Assembly (NCBI GenBank): GCA_049718765.1
Contig: JBNARI010000004.1
Span: 32,504-96,503 of the forward strand
DNA length: 64,000 nucleotides
Source: JBNARI01 sp049718765
GTDB lineage: Bacteria; Bacillota; Sulfobacillia; DUMF01
Direction of reading: 5' to 3'
Shown here in pieces: positions 50,950 through 59,233 of this stretch. A program made the translations under genes and the position numbers. A model generated the notes under the pieces. That model was not told where the DNA came from, ran no database searches, and saw only the letters and a program-made list of their open reading frames with translations. Numbering within the stretch: position 1 is the stretch's first letter; every line of letters begins with the position of its first letter.

Positions 50950-51368
50950 TGTCCTTGAGGTCAAAGAAGGTGTTGGTACTGGCAGCCGTGCTGCTTGCGG
51001 CCTTAGCCGGCGGCGGATGGTATTACGTTAGGGCAAATCCTTCCAAGTCCAAGCCGGCGCCTCAACCTACTATAATCCACGCAGGCGAGTTCGTGACAAA
51101 CCTGCTGCCCAATGGCCCTTACAGGTACATCAGGGTGGAAGTTGACGTGGAAGTTGACACGAAGGAAGGAGCAACCAAGTTCGCTGAGCGCAGCTCCCAG
51201 GCGAAGGACACCATTCTCAGAGTGCTCCGTTCCAAGAAATGGGAAGACGTATTGGGTTCCCAGGGTATGGAGCAGCTGGCAAGCGAGATGAAAGAGCAGC
51301 TTTCCAAAGTGATTGCGCCCGATGGGTCGGTAACCAGGGTTTTCTTCACTCAATTCGTGGTTCAGTAG
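50949..51368 (+). CDS. fliL: Flagellar basal-body-associated protein FliL
   Basis: 139 residues. One N-terminal membrane helix ('VLVLAAVLLAALAGGGWYYV') and an outer domain with 'YIRVEVDVEVDTKEG' and 'SVTRVFFTQFVVQ', the usual FliL ending. It supports stator stability. GTG 50949 overlaps the motB stop. In most operons fliM comes next; here fliN does. Confidence 0.92.
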   Translation: MSLRSKKVLVLAAVLLAALAGGGWYYVRANPSKSKPAPQPTIIHAGEFVTNLLPNGPYRYIRVEVDVEVDTKEGATKFAERSSQAKDTILRVLRSKKWEDVLGSQGMEQLASEMKEQLSKVIAPDGSVTRVFFTQFVVQ

Positions 51369-51380
51369 GAGGTGCTGGCG

Positions 51381-51746
51381 ATGGGTGAAGCTGAGTTCGG
51401 GGAGAAGGTGAAGGTTTACCCTGTCAAGTTCGGCAAGGTGGAGCCTCCCAAGGCCACAGCGTCCCCTGGGTCTGAAAGCACCGGGTCGTTCCTAATGGAC
51501 GTACCCCTCACCGTGGTGGTGGAACTTGGCAGAGCAAGGAAGCTGCTAAAGGAAGTGCTTTCGTTCAGGCCTGGCGCAGTGATCGAGTTGGAGAAGCTCA
51601 CCGGAGAACCTTTGGACATCTTGGTGAACGGCAAACTTGTGGCCAGAGGTGAAGTTGTGGTGCTCGACGAGAACTTCGCGGTCAGGATAACCGAGATTGT
51701 GGGCGTGGGCAGCAACGGCGCCGCTGAGAGTGGGGATAAAGCTTGA
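51381..51746 (+). CDS. fliN: Flagellar motor switch protein FliN (SPOA domain)
   Basis: 121 residues from ATG 51381, which has AGGAGGTG six bases upstream. The SPOA/CheC-like surface domain is clear ('DVPLTVVVELGRARKLLKEV', 'GEPLDILVNGKLVARGEVVV'). A 45-residue N-terminal extension with little similarity precedes it. FliN builds the lower C-ring with FliM; no FliM or FliY is encoded around it. The stop overlaps fliO (TTGA). Confidence 0.93.
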   Translation: MGEAEFGEKVKVYPVKFGKVEPPKATASPGSESTGSFLMDVPLTVVVELGRARKLLKEVLSFRPGAVIELEKLTGEPLDILVNGKLVARGEVVVLDENFAVRITEIVGVGSNGAAESGDKA

Positions 51747-52057
51747 GTTTTGGAGAGCTCTTGAGGGGGATAGGGTCGCTGGCGGTCACCTGTGCCCTGC
51801 TGGTGGTGGCCATGAGGGCTTTGGCCAAGGCCAAGGGCAGTGTGGCAGGTGCAGTGAAGCTACACGGGGGCGTCGGTCTTGGCGGAGGAAAGGGAGTCTG
51901 GCTTGTTGAGGCCATGGGCAAGCGTTTCCTTGTGGTGATCACAGAGCACGCAGTTGAGGTGCTCGCTGAAGAAAACGTCGGGCCAACAGACCAGGCGCAA
52001 GGGCGCCAGGGACTACCGGACCTGGTTGCAGGTTTGCTGCGCTCTTGGAAGGGGTAA
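51743..52057 (+). CDS. fliO: Flagellar biosynthesis protein FliO
   Basis: 104 residues. One N-terminal membrane helix ('IGSLAVTCALLVVAMRAL') and a short basic-hydrophobic cytoplasmic domain ('GGGKGVWLVEAMGKRFLVVI'). FliO helps assemble the FliP ring of the export gate. Family conservation is weak and the call depends on position between fliN and fliP and on topology. Start TTG 51743. Confidence 0.82.
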   Translation: MSFGELLRGIGSLAVTCALLVVAMRALAKAKGSVAGAVKLHGGVGLGGGKGVWLVEAMGKRFLVVITEHAVEVLAEENVGPTDQAQGRQGLPDLVAGLLRSWKG

Positions 52058-52060
52058 GCA

Positions 52061-52720
52061 ATGGAAGGAATAGCCAAATTTGTTGAAGCTCAGGGCTTAT
52101 CTACACCGCTCAAAGCCTTGATCATACTCACGTTACTTGCGGTTTTGCCCGCCATGGCTGTGCTCATGACGTCGTTTACTCGGACCGTCATTGTGCTTTC
52201 CTTCCTTCGCAATGCCATGTCCACGCAGCAAATTCCTCCCAACCAGGTGATCATTGGCTTGTCACTGGTGCTCACCGTATTCGTGATGGCCCCTGTGTTC
52301 GGGAAGATAAACTCCGAGGCGCTGCAGCCCTACCTAGCAGGGAAGCTGGACGAGGCAGGGGCCTGGAAGGCCGCGGAGGGGCCCATGAGGGAGTTCATGT
52401 TCAGGCAAACCCGAGAGAAAGACCTGGCACTCATGATCGAACTTGCTGGCATGGATCAGCCCCAGGAACCAGAAGACGTGCCCACATACGTGCTGGTGCC
52501 CGCCTTTTGCTTCAGCGAGCTGAAGACCGCGTTTCAAATGGGATTCATGTTGTTTGTTCCTTTCTTGGTCATCGACATGGTGGTGGCAAGTGCCCTTATG
52601 GCCATGGGAATGCTGATGCTGCCTCCCATGATGATTTCCCTCCCTTTCAAGATACTGCTCTTTGTGATGGCGGATGGGTGGAACCTGGTCGTAAGGTCCA
52701 TTGTGCTGAGCTTTAAGTAG
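52061..52720 (+). CDS. fliP: Flagellar export gate protein FliP
   Basis: 219 residues. 'PAMAVLMTSFTRTVIVLSFL', 'QQIPPNQVIIGLSLVLTVFV', 'FCFSELKTAFQMGFMLFVPF' and 'VASALMAMGMLMLPPMMISL' are highly conserved FliP segments. It forms the core of the export channel with FliQ and FliR. It lacks a separate cleavable signal peptide that some FliP proteins have, so it is a short form. ATG 52061. Confidence 0.97.
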   Translation: MEGIAKFVEAQGLSTPLKALIILTLLAVLPAMAVLMTSFTRTVIVLSFLRNAMSTQQIPPNQVIIGLSLVLTVFVMAPVFGKINSEALQPYLAGKLDEAGAWKAAEGPMREFMFRQTREKDLALMIELAGMDQPQEPEDVPTYVLVPAFCFSELKTAFQMGFMLFVPFLVIDMVVASALMAMGMLMLPPMMISLPFKILLFVMADGWNLVVRSIVLSFK

Positions 52721-52732
52721 GAGGAACTGGGA

Positions 52733-53002
52733 TTGAGCGAAGGAATGGTGCTGGCCGTAACTGGAGAGGCGCTCAAGAAGATCCTTGAGGTTTCTGCGCC
52801 TTTGCTCATTGCTGGGCTTGGGGTTGGTCTGCTGGTGTCGGTGCTGATGGCCCTTACCCAAATCCATGAGCAGACTTTGGCCTTTGTGCCCAAAATACTC
52901 GCTGTGTTCGCGACGCTGGCCATATTTGGCCCCTGGATGCTAACAAACCTGGTTCAGTTCATGGTGCGTAGCCTTCAGGCAATGCCGACTGCTTTGAAGT
53001 GA
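52733..53002 (+). CDS. fliQ: Flagellar export gate protein FliQ
   Basis: 89 residues with two membrane helices forming a hairpin. 'APLLIAGLGVGLLVSVLMAL' and 'TQIHEQTLAFVPKILAVFAT' match FliQ. It packs around FliP in the export gate. TTG 52733 follows AGGAGG. Confidence 0.95.
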   Translation: MSEGMVLAVTGEALKKILEVSAPLLIAGLGVGLLVSVLMALTQIHEQTLAFVPKILAVFATLAIFGPWMLTNLVQFMVRSLQAMPTALK

Positions 53003-53012
53003 GTGATATTGA

Positions 53013-53768
53013 GTGGAGACACTGTACTTGCTGCTTGCCTGCAGGACAATAACGTTCATGGCCCTCGCACCAGGCATTGGCGGTAGGCTTGTGCCGCCCC
53101 TTGTGAGAGTTGGGCTTGGAGCTTGGGTGAGCGCCCTGATTGCCACAACGTACGCCCAAGGCTGGAGTGGGCAGCCAAACGTGGTTCAGTTGGCCATGCT
53201 GGTTGCCGGCGAAGTGGCTTTGGGCCTGGTGCTTGCGTTTGCTCCTGCCCTTTGCCTCTCGGCGGTGACCAGTGCAGGATGGCTTGTGGACCACAGCATG
53301 GGTGTGGGAGTGGTAAACGTGATTGATCCCATGTACGGTACTGCTGCGCCATTGATGGGCAACTACCTCAGCTTGTTGACCCTTGCGCTGTGGTTTGGGT
53401 GCAATGGCCACCACGTGTTGTTGCTTGCGTTAGGAGAATCCTTCCGAGTGGTGCCCCCAGGCGGCATCTCACAGCTTCGTATTGCTGAACTCTTGAAGGT
53501 GATGGTTGGCCTTATTGCTTCTGCAACTGCTGCTAGCTTCAGCCTTGCCTTGCCCGCAATAGGTGTGGCGCTGCTCGTTGACATATGGCTTGGGATCCTG
53601 TCCAGGAGTTTTCCACAGGTGAATGCTTTCATCATAGGCATCCCGATGAAAACCTTGGCCGTGTTGGTGGCGTTGCTCCTGTGGGGGCCAGCCCTTGGGA
53701 TGCTTGGCTCTTGGGCCAACGGCCAAATTTCCAGGGCTTTGCGTATGGTGCTAGCAGCACTCATGTGA
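53013..53768 (+). CDS. fliR: Flagellar export gate protein FliR
   Basis: 251 residues, about six to eight membrane helices. 'FMALAPGIGGRLVPPLVRVG', 'SAGWLVDHSMGVGVVNVIDP' and 'PQVNAFIIGIPMKTLAVLVA' are typical of FliR. It completes the FliPQR pore complex. GTG 53013. flhB follows after 20 bases. Confidence 0.95.
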   Translation: METLYLLLACRTITFMALAPGIGGRLVPPLVRVGLGAWVSALIATTYAQGWSGQPNVVQLAMLVAGEVALGLVLAFAPALCLSAVTSAGWLVDHSMGVGVVNVIDPMYGTAAPLMGNYLSLLTLALWFGCNGHHVLLLALGESFRVVPPGGISQLRIAELLKVMVGLIASATAASFSLALPAIGVALLVDIWLGILSRSFPQVNAFIIGIPMKTLAVLVALLLWGPALGMLGSWANGQISRALRMVLAALM

Positions 53769-53788
53769 GAGGGGTTTAGCTCGAAGTC

Positions 53789-54814
53789 ATGGAGGAGAAA
53801 CGGGAAGCTCCCACTCCGCGAAGAAGGGAAAGGGCCAGGCGAGAAGGGCAGGTTGCCCGCAGCCCTGAGCTGAGCGGCGCAGCGACTTTGGCCGCTGCTT
53901 ACATCATGTTGAAGTTCACAGGTGCAGCGATGTTCGAGAAATTGTTGGGCCTTACCAAGCAATGGCTAAGCCCCACAACCCCCGACTACAACTTCCTTTC
54001 GGTTACAGTGACATTTGGGGCTGTAGTCATTCCCCTTCTCCTCGTGGTTGGACTTGTTGGGTTGGTGTCCCAGGTTGCTCAGGGCGGGGTGGTGCTAAGC
54101 GGGGCGCTTGCAGCGCCGCGCTTGGAGAGGTTGAACCCAGTCAGGGCTCTGGCGCAGCTTGTCTCCAGGAGGCACATTGTGGATTGGGTGAAAAACGTTG
54201 GCAAAATGGGGATTCTTGGTTGGATCTTGTGGGACTCCTCTTCGAAGGAAACTGGAGTGCTAGTAGCCAGCATGTCAGCGGATGTAATGCAGGCCACCCT
54301 TGCGTTGCTGGGCGTAATTGACAGGGTGGTTTACAGGTGCGCGCTGGTGCTCTTGCTGTTTGGCGCGGCCGACTATGTCTACCAGTGGGGGGAAACTGAA
54401 CAGTCCCTTCGCATGACCAGGTCGGAGCTCAAGGAAGAACTCAAGGAGACCGAGGGGCGCTCCGAAGTGAAAAGCAGAGTACGCTCTGCTCAAAGGAAGC
54501 TCGCAATGATGAGGATGATGTGGAACGTTAAGAAGGCAGACGTTGTGGTCACTAACCCCGATGAGTATGCGGTGGCTCTCAAGTATGAGGCGCTCAGGAT
54601 GGCAGCTCCTGTTGTGGTTGCAAAGGGTAGGGGCTACCTGGCTGCCAGGATCAAGGAGGAAGCAAGAAAGGCGTTGGTTTCCATTGTACCCAACCCGCCC
54701 CTGGCAAGGGCGCTTTACTCTTCCACCGAGGTGGGACAAATGATCCCCCCCGAATTGTACAGGGCAGTGGCTGAGGTGCTGGCTTTCGTCTACCGTGTCA
54801 AGCACAGGTTGTGA
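53789..54814 (+). CDS. flhB: Flagellar export switch protein FlhB with NPDE in place of NPTH
   Basis: 341 residues. 'TPRRRERARREGQVARSPEL' at the N-terminus, four membrane helices, then the cytoplasmic domain. The self-cleavage site, normally 'VVVTNPTHYAVALKY', reads 'VVVTNPDEYAVALKY' (codons AAC CCC GAT GAG at about 54556). In FlhB proteins, cleavage between Asn and Pro drives the switch from hook to filament export; Asn and Pro are kept here but Thr and His are changed to Asp and Glu. Flanking residues are intact, which argues against a frameshift. ATG 53789. Confidence 0.95.
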   Translation: MEEKREAPTPRRRERARREGQVARSPELSGAATLAAAYIMLKFTGAAMFEKLLGLTKQWLSPTTPDYNFLSVTVTFGAVVIPLLLVVGLVGLVSQVAQGGVVLSGALAAPRLERLNPVRALAQLVSRRHIVDWVKNVGKMGILGWILWDSSSKETGVLVASMSADVMQATLALLGVIDRVVYRCALVLLLFGAADYVYQWGETEQSLRMTRSELKEELKETEGRSEVKSRVRSAQRKLAMMRMMWNVKKADVVVTNPDEYAVALKYEALRMAAPVVVAKGRGYLAARIKEEARKALVSIVPNPPLARALYSSTEVGQMIPPELYRAVAEVLAFVYRVKHRL

Positions 54815-54820
54815 GGGTGG

Positions 54821-56860
54821 GTGACGGCATTGAGGCGGTTCAGTGACATGGGAATTGCGCTTGCTATGGTAGTGGCGCTCTTTATGATAATCATCCCAGT
54901 GCCATACCAGGTGGTGGACTTCTTCCTTGCCCTGAACCTCATGCTCTCTGTAACTATCCTCATGGCCACCCTATACATCAGGCAGCCCCTTGAGTTCTCT
55001 TCGTTCCCATCGCTCTTGCTGGTCAGCACCGTGTTCAGACTGGCGCTGAACATTGCGGTTACGAGGCTGATCCTGCTGAACGGGTTTGCGGGTAACCTGG
55101 TTGAGGCGTTCGGCAATTTCGTGGTGGGCGGAGAAATGGCTGTGGGCATCGCGGTGTTCTTGATTATAGTTATTGTACAATACGTCGTCATCAACCGCGG
55201 TGCAGAAAGGGTTGCGGAAGTGGCTGCAAGGTTCACCCTTGACGCCCTGCCAGGCAAGCAAATGTCGATAGACGCTGACCTCAATGCGGGCATCATAACG
55301 GACGAGCAGGCGAAGAAGCGCCGCATGGAAATACAGCGGCAGGCGGATTTCTATGGGGCCATGGATGGGGCAAGCAAGTTTGCCAAGGGTGACGCTGTGG
55401 CCGGTATCCTGGTGCTTGCAGTGAACCTCATGGGTGGAGCGCTACTGGGCATAATGCGTGGTATGGACATTGCAGAGGCCTTTCGCAGGTATGCGCTGCT
55501 CACGGTGGGCAACGGGCTGCTTTCCCAGATCCCCGCCCTGGTGATGTCCACCGCTTCGGGCGTGATTGTAACCAGGTCCGCGGGAGAGTCTGATCTGGGT
55601 AAGGAAGTAGCGTCACAGCTGTCGGCTCAACCCAGGGGCTTTGCGATTGCTGGTGCAGTCATGGCCACCATGGCCTTGGTGCCAGGGATGCCAAAGGCAA
55701 TGATGCTTGCGTTGGCTGCGCTCCTGCTTTACTTGGGTGCCGGCAGGCCGGTCAAGAAAGAAGTGGCAGCACCCGAACGCCCCCAAGGGGAAAGCAAGCC
55801 AGAGAACGTGCTGTCCCTTGTAGAGGTAGAGCCTGTGGAGCTGGAGTTGGGTTATTCCCTCATACCCCTGGCAGCAGAAAGTGGGGACTTGCTGGAGCGG
55901 GTAGGGGCCGTGAGGAGGCAGCTTGCCACCGATTACGGGATTGTTGTGCCGCCCATCCGCATTAGAGACAACATCTCGGAGCTGGAACCGAGGGCGTACT
56001 CTATCAAGATCAGGGGAGTGGAGGTTGGACGTGCCGAGCTCTATCCAGGCATGTACCTTGCTATGAACCCCATCGAGGGCCTGTCTATTGAGGGTATACA
56101 AACCAGGGAGCCCGCGTTTGGGCTGCGAGCGTTCTGGATTGATGCATCCCTCAGGGAAAAGGCTGAGGTAGACGGCTGGACAGTGGTAACGCCCACGGCA
56201 GTGCTGGCAACCCACTTAGCGGAAGTGCTAAAGGCTAACGCTCACCGTTTGATGACACGCCAAGATACAAAGGACTTGCTTGAGACTGTCAGGACAACCA
56301 ACGCCGCATTGGTGGACGAGCTTATTCCCGGCCTGCTGAGCCTCGGGGAAGTGCAAAAGGTGTTGTGCAACTTGCTGGCTGAGGGTGTACCCATAAAGGA
56401 CCTGAACACCATCTTGGAAGCTGTGGCAGACGCAGCCAGGTTCACCAAGGACACCGACAGACTCACCGAGCGGGCAAGAGCCGCCTTGTCCGCGGTTATC
56501 GTGAAACAGTACGGCTTGGACCAGCCCGGCGCCAAAGTTGCAGGCGTGAGCGCAGAGGTGGAGTCTGCAGTTGCCGAAGCTCTGGTAAAGGACGACTCAG
56601 GCACAGTGCGAGTAGCAATGTCCCCAGCAACGCTTCAGGCGCTGTCCGAGTCTGTCAGGGAAACAATTGCCAAGTTCTCTGAGGTCGGCCGTAGCCCAGT
56701 TGTGGTTTGTTCTTCGGGTATCCGCCCGTATTTCCGAAGGACCTTATGGAAACTGGGTTTCAAGATACCTGTGCTCAGTTACGATGAGTTGAACGGGCTC
56801 ACCCAGCTGGAGCCGGTAGGCACCATTACGTTGAAAAAGGCCCAGGGAGGTGCAGCCTGA
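54821..56860 (+). CDS. flhA: Flagellar export protein FlhA
   Basis: 679 residues. Eight membrane helices in the first 310 residues ('MIIIPVPYQVVDFFLALNLM', 'FPSLLLVSTVFRLALNIAVT', 'GAERVAEVAARFTLDALPGK') then a large cytoplasmic domain (about 340-679) that binds export chaperones. It is the main gate and ion channel of the export apparatus. GTG 54821. In related operons flhF and flhG follow; here a PilZ gene does. Confidence 0.97.
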   Translation: MTALRRFSDMGIALAMVVALFMIIIPVPYQVVDFFLALNLMLSVTILMATLYIRQPLEFSSFPSLLLVSTVFRLALNIAVTRLILLNGFAGNLVEAFGNFVVGGEMAVGIAVFLIIVIVQYVVINRGAERVAEVAARFTLDALPGKQMSIDADLNAGIITDEQAKKRRMEIQRQADFYGAMDGASKFAKGDAVAGILVLAVNLMGGALLGIMRGMDIAEAFRRYALLTVGNGLLSQIPALVMSTASGVIVTRSAGESDLGKEVASQLSAQPRGFAIAGAVMATMALVPGMPKAMMLALAALLLYLGAGRPVKKEVAAPERPQGESKPENVLSLVEVEPVELELGYSLIPLAAESGDLLERVGAVRRQLATDYGIVVPPIRIRDNISELEPRAYSIKIRGVEVGRAELYPGMYLAMNPIEGLSIEGIQTREPAFGLRAFWIDASLREKAEVDGWTVVTPTAVLATHLAEVLKANAHRLMTRQDTKDLLETVRTTNAALVDELIPGLLSLGEVQKVLCNLLAEGVPIKDLNTILEAVADAARFTKDTDRLTERARAALSAVIVKQYGLDQPGAKVAGVSAEVESAVAEALVKDDSGTVRVAMSPATLQALSESVRETIAKFSEVGRSPVVVCSSGIRPYFRRTLWKLGFKIPVLSYDELNGLTQLEPVGTITLKKAQGGAA

Positions 56861-56863
56861 CCC

Positions 56864-57514
56864 GTGAGCAGGCCTCCGTTACGCGTTAACATGTATGCTA
56901 CTGTTACTCCGGTCAGCAATGAACTAGGTCAGCCCTACCGGACGTTGATTCAGGAGCTTGCTGACCACGGCATCGGGCTTGGGTTGCCAATTCACCAGGG
57001 ACATTATGTGACCCTTCCAAGGGGAACTGTGGTGCTTGTTGAGGCAGCGGAAAAAGGGTATGTGTATTCTTTCGAAAGCAAGGTGGTGGACCTACAGGCT
57101 GGCGCTGTGCCCTTGATGTGGGTGGAGTGGCCCCAGGGTTGGGCCAAGCTCCAGCGCCGCAACTTCGTGCGAGCGAACTGTAGCCTCCCTGTGACCATCG
57201 TAAAGCGGAACGCCAACGGAGGGGAAGAGCGGCACAAAGGCAGCACAATAGACATAAGCGGGGGAGGAGCACTGCTGCTAACGCACGCGTCACTCGATTT
57301 GGGCCAGACGTTCTGGCTAGAGGTTCAACTGCGGGATTCGGAATTGGTTTGTACAGATTGCGAGGTGCTGCGAATTGAAGAGGTACCTGGCTTCCGCGAA
57401 AGGCCAAAAAAGATGGCCGTTAAGTTCCTGACTATCAGCGAGGCTGACAGGGACAGGCTGTGTAAGTTCATCATGGAGAAGTTGTGTGAGCAGCGACGTA
57501 TGGGACTAATTTGA
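56864..57514 (+). CDS. PilZ-domain c-di-GMP receptor (YcgR/DgrA-like)
   Basis: 216 residues. N-terminal YcgR-type beta domain (about 1-100) followed by a PilZ domain with both c-di-GMP-binding motifs: 'QRRNFVR' (RxxxR) and 'DISGGGA' (DxSxxG). Such proteins slow flagellar motors by contacting MotA or FliG when c-di-GMP rises. It lies directly after flhA (3 bases), before the flagellar sigma factor, so it is made with the motor parts. Together with the c-di-GMP riboswitch at the operon head it gives two levels of control. Confidence 0.92.
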   Translation: MSRPPLRVNMYATVTPVSNELGQPYRTLIQELADHGIGLGLPIHQGHYVTLPRGTVVLVEAAEKGYVYSFESKVVDLQAGAVPLMWVEWPQGWAKLQRRNFVRANCSLPVTIVKRNANGGEERHKGSTIDISGGGALLLTHASLDLGQTFWLEVQLRDSELVCTDCEVLRIEEVPGFRERPKKMAVKFLTISEADRDRLCKFIMEKLCEQRRMGLI

Positions 57515-57536
57515 GAGCAGCCGGGGGGAGAGGGAA

Positions 57537-58298
57537 ATGGGCGTTGGTTCTGCCGAATCCGTGCGTGCAAGCCATGGCGTATACAGGAACGTTGAGTCCA
57601 GGGCAGAGCTGATCGAGAAGTATGCTCCTCTGGTCAAGTACGTTGCAGGGAGGTTGGCCATGAGCCTTCCCCCTCATGTGCCCCCCGATGATCTGTACAG
57701 CGAGGGAGTACTGGGGCTCATTGATGCAATTGAAAAGTATGACCCGTCCAGGGGCGTCAAGTTTGAGACGTATGCAATTGCCAGGATTAAGGGGGCTATC
57801 CTTGACGGACTTCGACGCATGGACTGGATACCAGTGCACATGAGGCAAAAGGTGAGGTCCTTGGAAAAGGCGTACGCCCACCTCGAGGGCAAGCTTGGGC
57901 GTACGCCCACGGACAAGGAAGTTGCGGAATACTTGGGAATGGACGAAAAGGCCTTCGGCGAGCTGCTTCAAAGTGCCAACGCCGCCTGCCTGGTGTCCTT
58001 AGAGGAAAGCTGGTTCGAGTCTTTTGAGTGGGGGGCCTCACCTATTGAAGTGATGGCGGACCCAAACGCCCCGGATCCCTTGGCGCGCCTAGAAATTGAA
58101 GACGAAAAGCGGGAGCTTGCCCGTGCCATCGACTCCCTTCCAGAACGTGAGAAGCTAGTCATAGTGTTGTACTATTATGAGGGGCTCACCTTGCGGGAAA
58201 TCGCAGAGGTGTTGCAGGTTTCAATACCTAGGGTATCTCAGTTGCACGCCAGGGCAATTCTAGCGCTTAAGGCTAAGCTCAGGAAGAGCTGGGCATAA
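57537..58298 (+). CDS. sigD: Flagellar sigma factor SigD/FliA
   Basis: 253 residues. Region 2 ('LVKYVAGRLAMSLPPHVPPD', 'LYSEGVLGLIDAIEKYDPSR', 'FETYAIARIKGAILDGLRRM'), region 3 and region 4 ('LPEREKLVIVLYYYEGLTLR', 'VSIPRVSQLHARAILALK') are present. It directs transcription of late flagellar, chemotaxis and autolysin genes. The ATG follows GGGGGGAGAGGG. cheB, cheA, cheW, cheC and cheD, often between flhA and sigD, are missing here. Confidence 0.95.
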   Translation: MGVGSAESVRASHGVYRNVESRAELIEKYAPLVKYVAGRLAMSLPPHVPPDDLYSEGVLGLIDAIEKYDPSRGVKFETYAIARIKGAILDGLRRMDWIPVHMRQKVRSLEKAYAHLEGKLGRTPTDKEVAEYLGMDEKAFGELLQSANAACLVSLEESWFESFEWGASPIEVMADPNAPDPLARLEIEDEKRELARAIDSLPEREKLVIVLYYYEGLTLREIAEVLQVSIPRVSQLHARAILALKAKLRKSWA

Positions 58299-58310
58299 GA
58301 GGTGTTGACC

Positions 58311-58613
58311 GTGGATCAGGTGCAGTCCGCTTCTGCGGTGGCACGCGCCGTTGAGGCTGAGAGGATATCGCAACTTGGCTTGGCAGGGACCAGGACCAGG
58401 GGAGAGGTGCCCTTCAGCCTGCAGTCAAATCAAGCCCAGGCAGTGGGCCGTGTAGCGGAAGCCAGCCCATGTCACGAGGCCACGAAGAGCAGGGATGTGC
58501 GACCGGGCACCGAAGGAGGGAACGGCAGGCGGGGCTTCTACTGGTCGGGGAAGAAGTTCGGCAAGGCCAAAGCTCCTGGCAGACGTGGCCTTCTGTTGGA
58601 CGAGAGGCGCTAG
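58311..58613 (+). CDS. Small basic protein after sigD, unknown
   Basis: 100 residues from GTG 58311, chosen because GAGG lies 8 bases upstream. No membrane segment. The N-terminal 25 residues are helical ('VQSASAVARAVEAERISQLG'); the rest is Gly/Arg/Lys-rich and ends 'GRRGLLLDERR', probably disordered. I do not recognise the family. Its start 12 bases after the sigD stop suggests co-expression with the flagellar operon. Confidence 0.55.
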   Translation: MDQVQSASAVARAVEAERISQLGLAGTRTRGEVPFSLQSNQAQAVGRVAEASPCHEATKSRDVRPGTEGGNGRRGFYWSGKKFGKAKAPGRRGLLLDERR

Positions 58614-58624
58614 GGGGTGTACCC

Positions 58625-59167
58625 ATGGCTACGAAGATTACGCTGGTAAAAGGCGATATCACGCTGCAGCACGTGGACGCCATTGTGAATGCTGCCAACT
58701 CTGGCTTGAGGGGCGGTGGGGGAGTTGACGGGGCGATCCACAGGGCTGGCGGGCCTCAAATTGCTGAGGAATGCCGAAGGATCGCTCAGGAAAAAGGCGG
58801 ATGTCCCACTGGGCAAGCCGTGATAACCTCTGCAGGTCGTCTGCCCGCTAGGTACGTCGTCCATGCAGTTGGCCCTGTTTGGCGCGGTGGTGGGCATGGG
58901 GAGGCCAAGCTGTTGGCCTCTGCATACCGGTCTGCGCTGGAGCTAGCGCTCCAACATGGGGTTAAGACTCTGGCTTTCCCGTCAATCAGCACTGGTGCCT
59001 ACGGCTACCCCATTGAACAGGCAGCGCGAATTGCTTTGCGCACTATACGGGACTTTCTGGAACGGCACGGTTACCCGTTCGAAGAAGTGAGATGTGTACT
59101 CTTCTCTGAAACAGATTACAGAGTCTACCAGGATGCTCTCAGGGAAATCCAGGACTCAGGTGGCTAA
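58625..59167 (+). CDS. Macro-domain protein, probable O-acetyl-ADP-ribose deacetylase
   Basis: 180 residues from ATG 58625, which follows AGGGGG. The ADP-ribose pocket is clear: 'KGDITLQHVDAIVNAANSGL', 'GGGGVDGAIHRAGG', 'CPTGQAVITSAGRL' and 'FPSISTGAYGYP' match MacroD/YmdB proteins. It can remove ADP-ribose-linked groups from metabolites or proteins. It lies 11 bases after the small gene following sigD and may be the last gene of the flagellar transcript. Overlapping upstream in-frame codons (from 58469) run over the previous gene and are not used. Confidence 0.93.
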   Translation: MATKITLVKGDITLQHVDAIVNAANSGLRGGGGVDGAIHRAGGPQIAEECRRIAQEKGGCPTGQAVITSAGRLPARYVVHAVGPVWRGGGHGEAKLLASAYRSALELALQHGVKTLAFPSISTGAYGYPIEQAARIALRTIRDFLERHGYPFEEVRCVLFSETDYRVYQDALREIQDSGG

Positions 59168-59177
59168 AGAACTGCAT

Positions 59178-59206
59178 GGCCCCTCCAGCAAATGGCAGGA
59201 GGGGCC
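59178..59206. terminator. Stem-loop between the macro gene and gntP
   Basis: GGCCCCTCC, 11-base loop, GGAGGGGCC form a 9-bp perfect stem between convergent genes. No good T-run on either side; probably a bidirectional terminator. Confidence 0.6.
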
Positions 59207-59233
59207 TAAGATGCCTAGCAACAAAGTGCGTGA

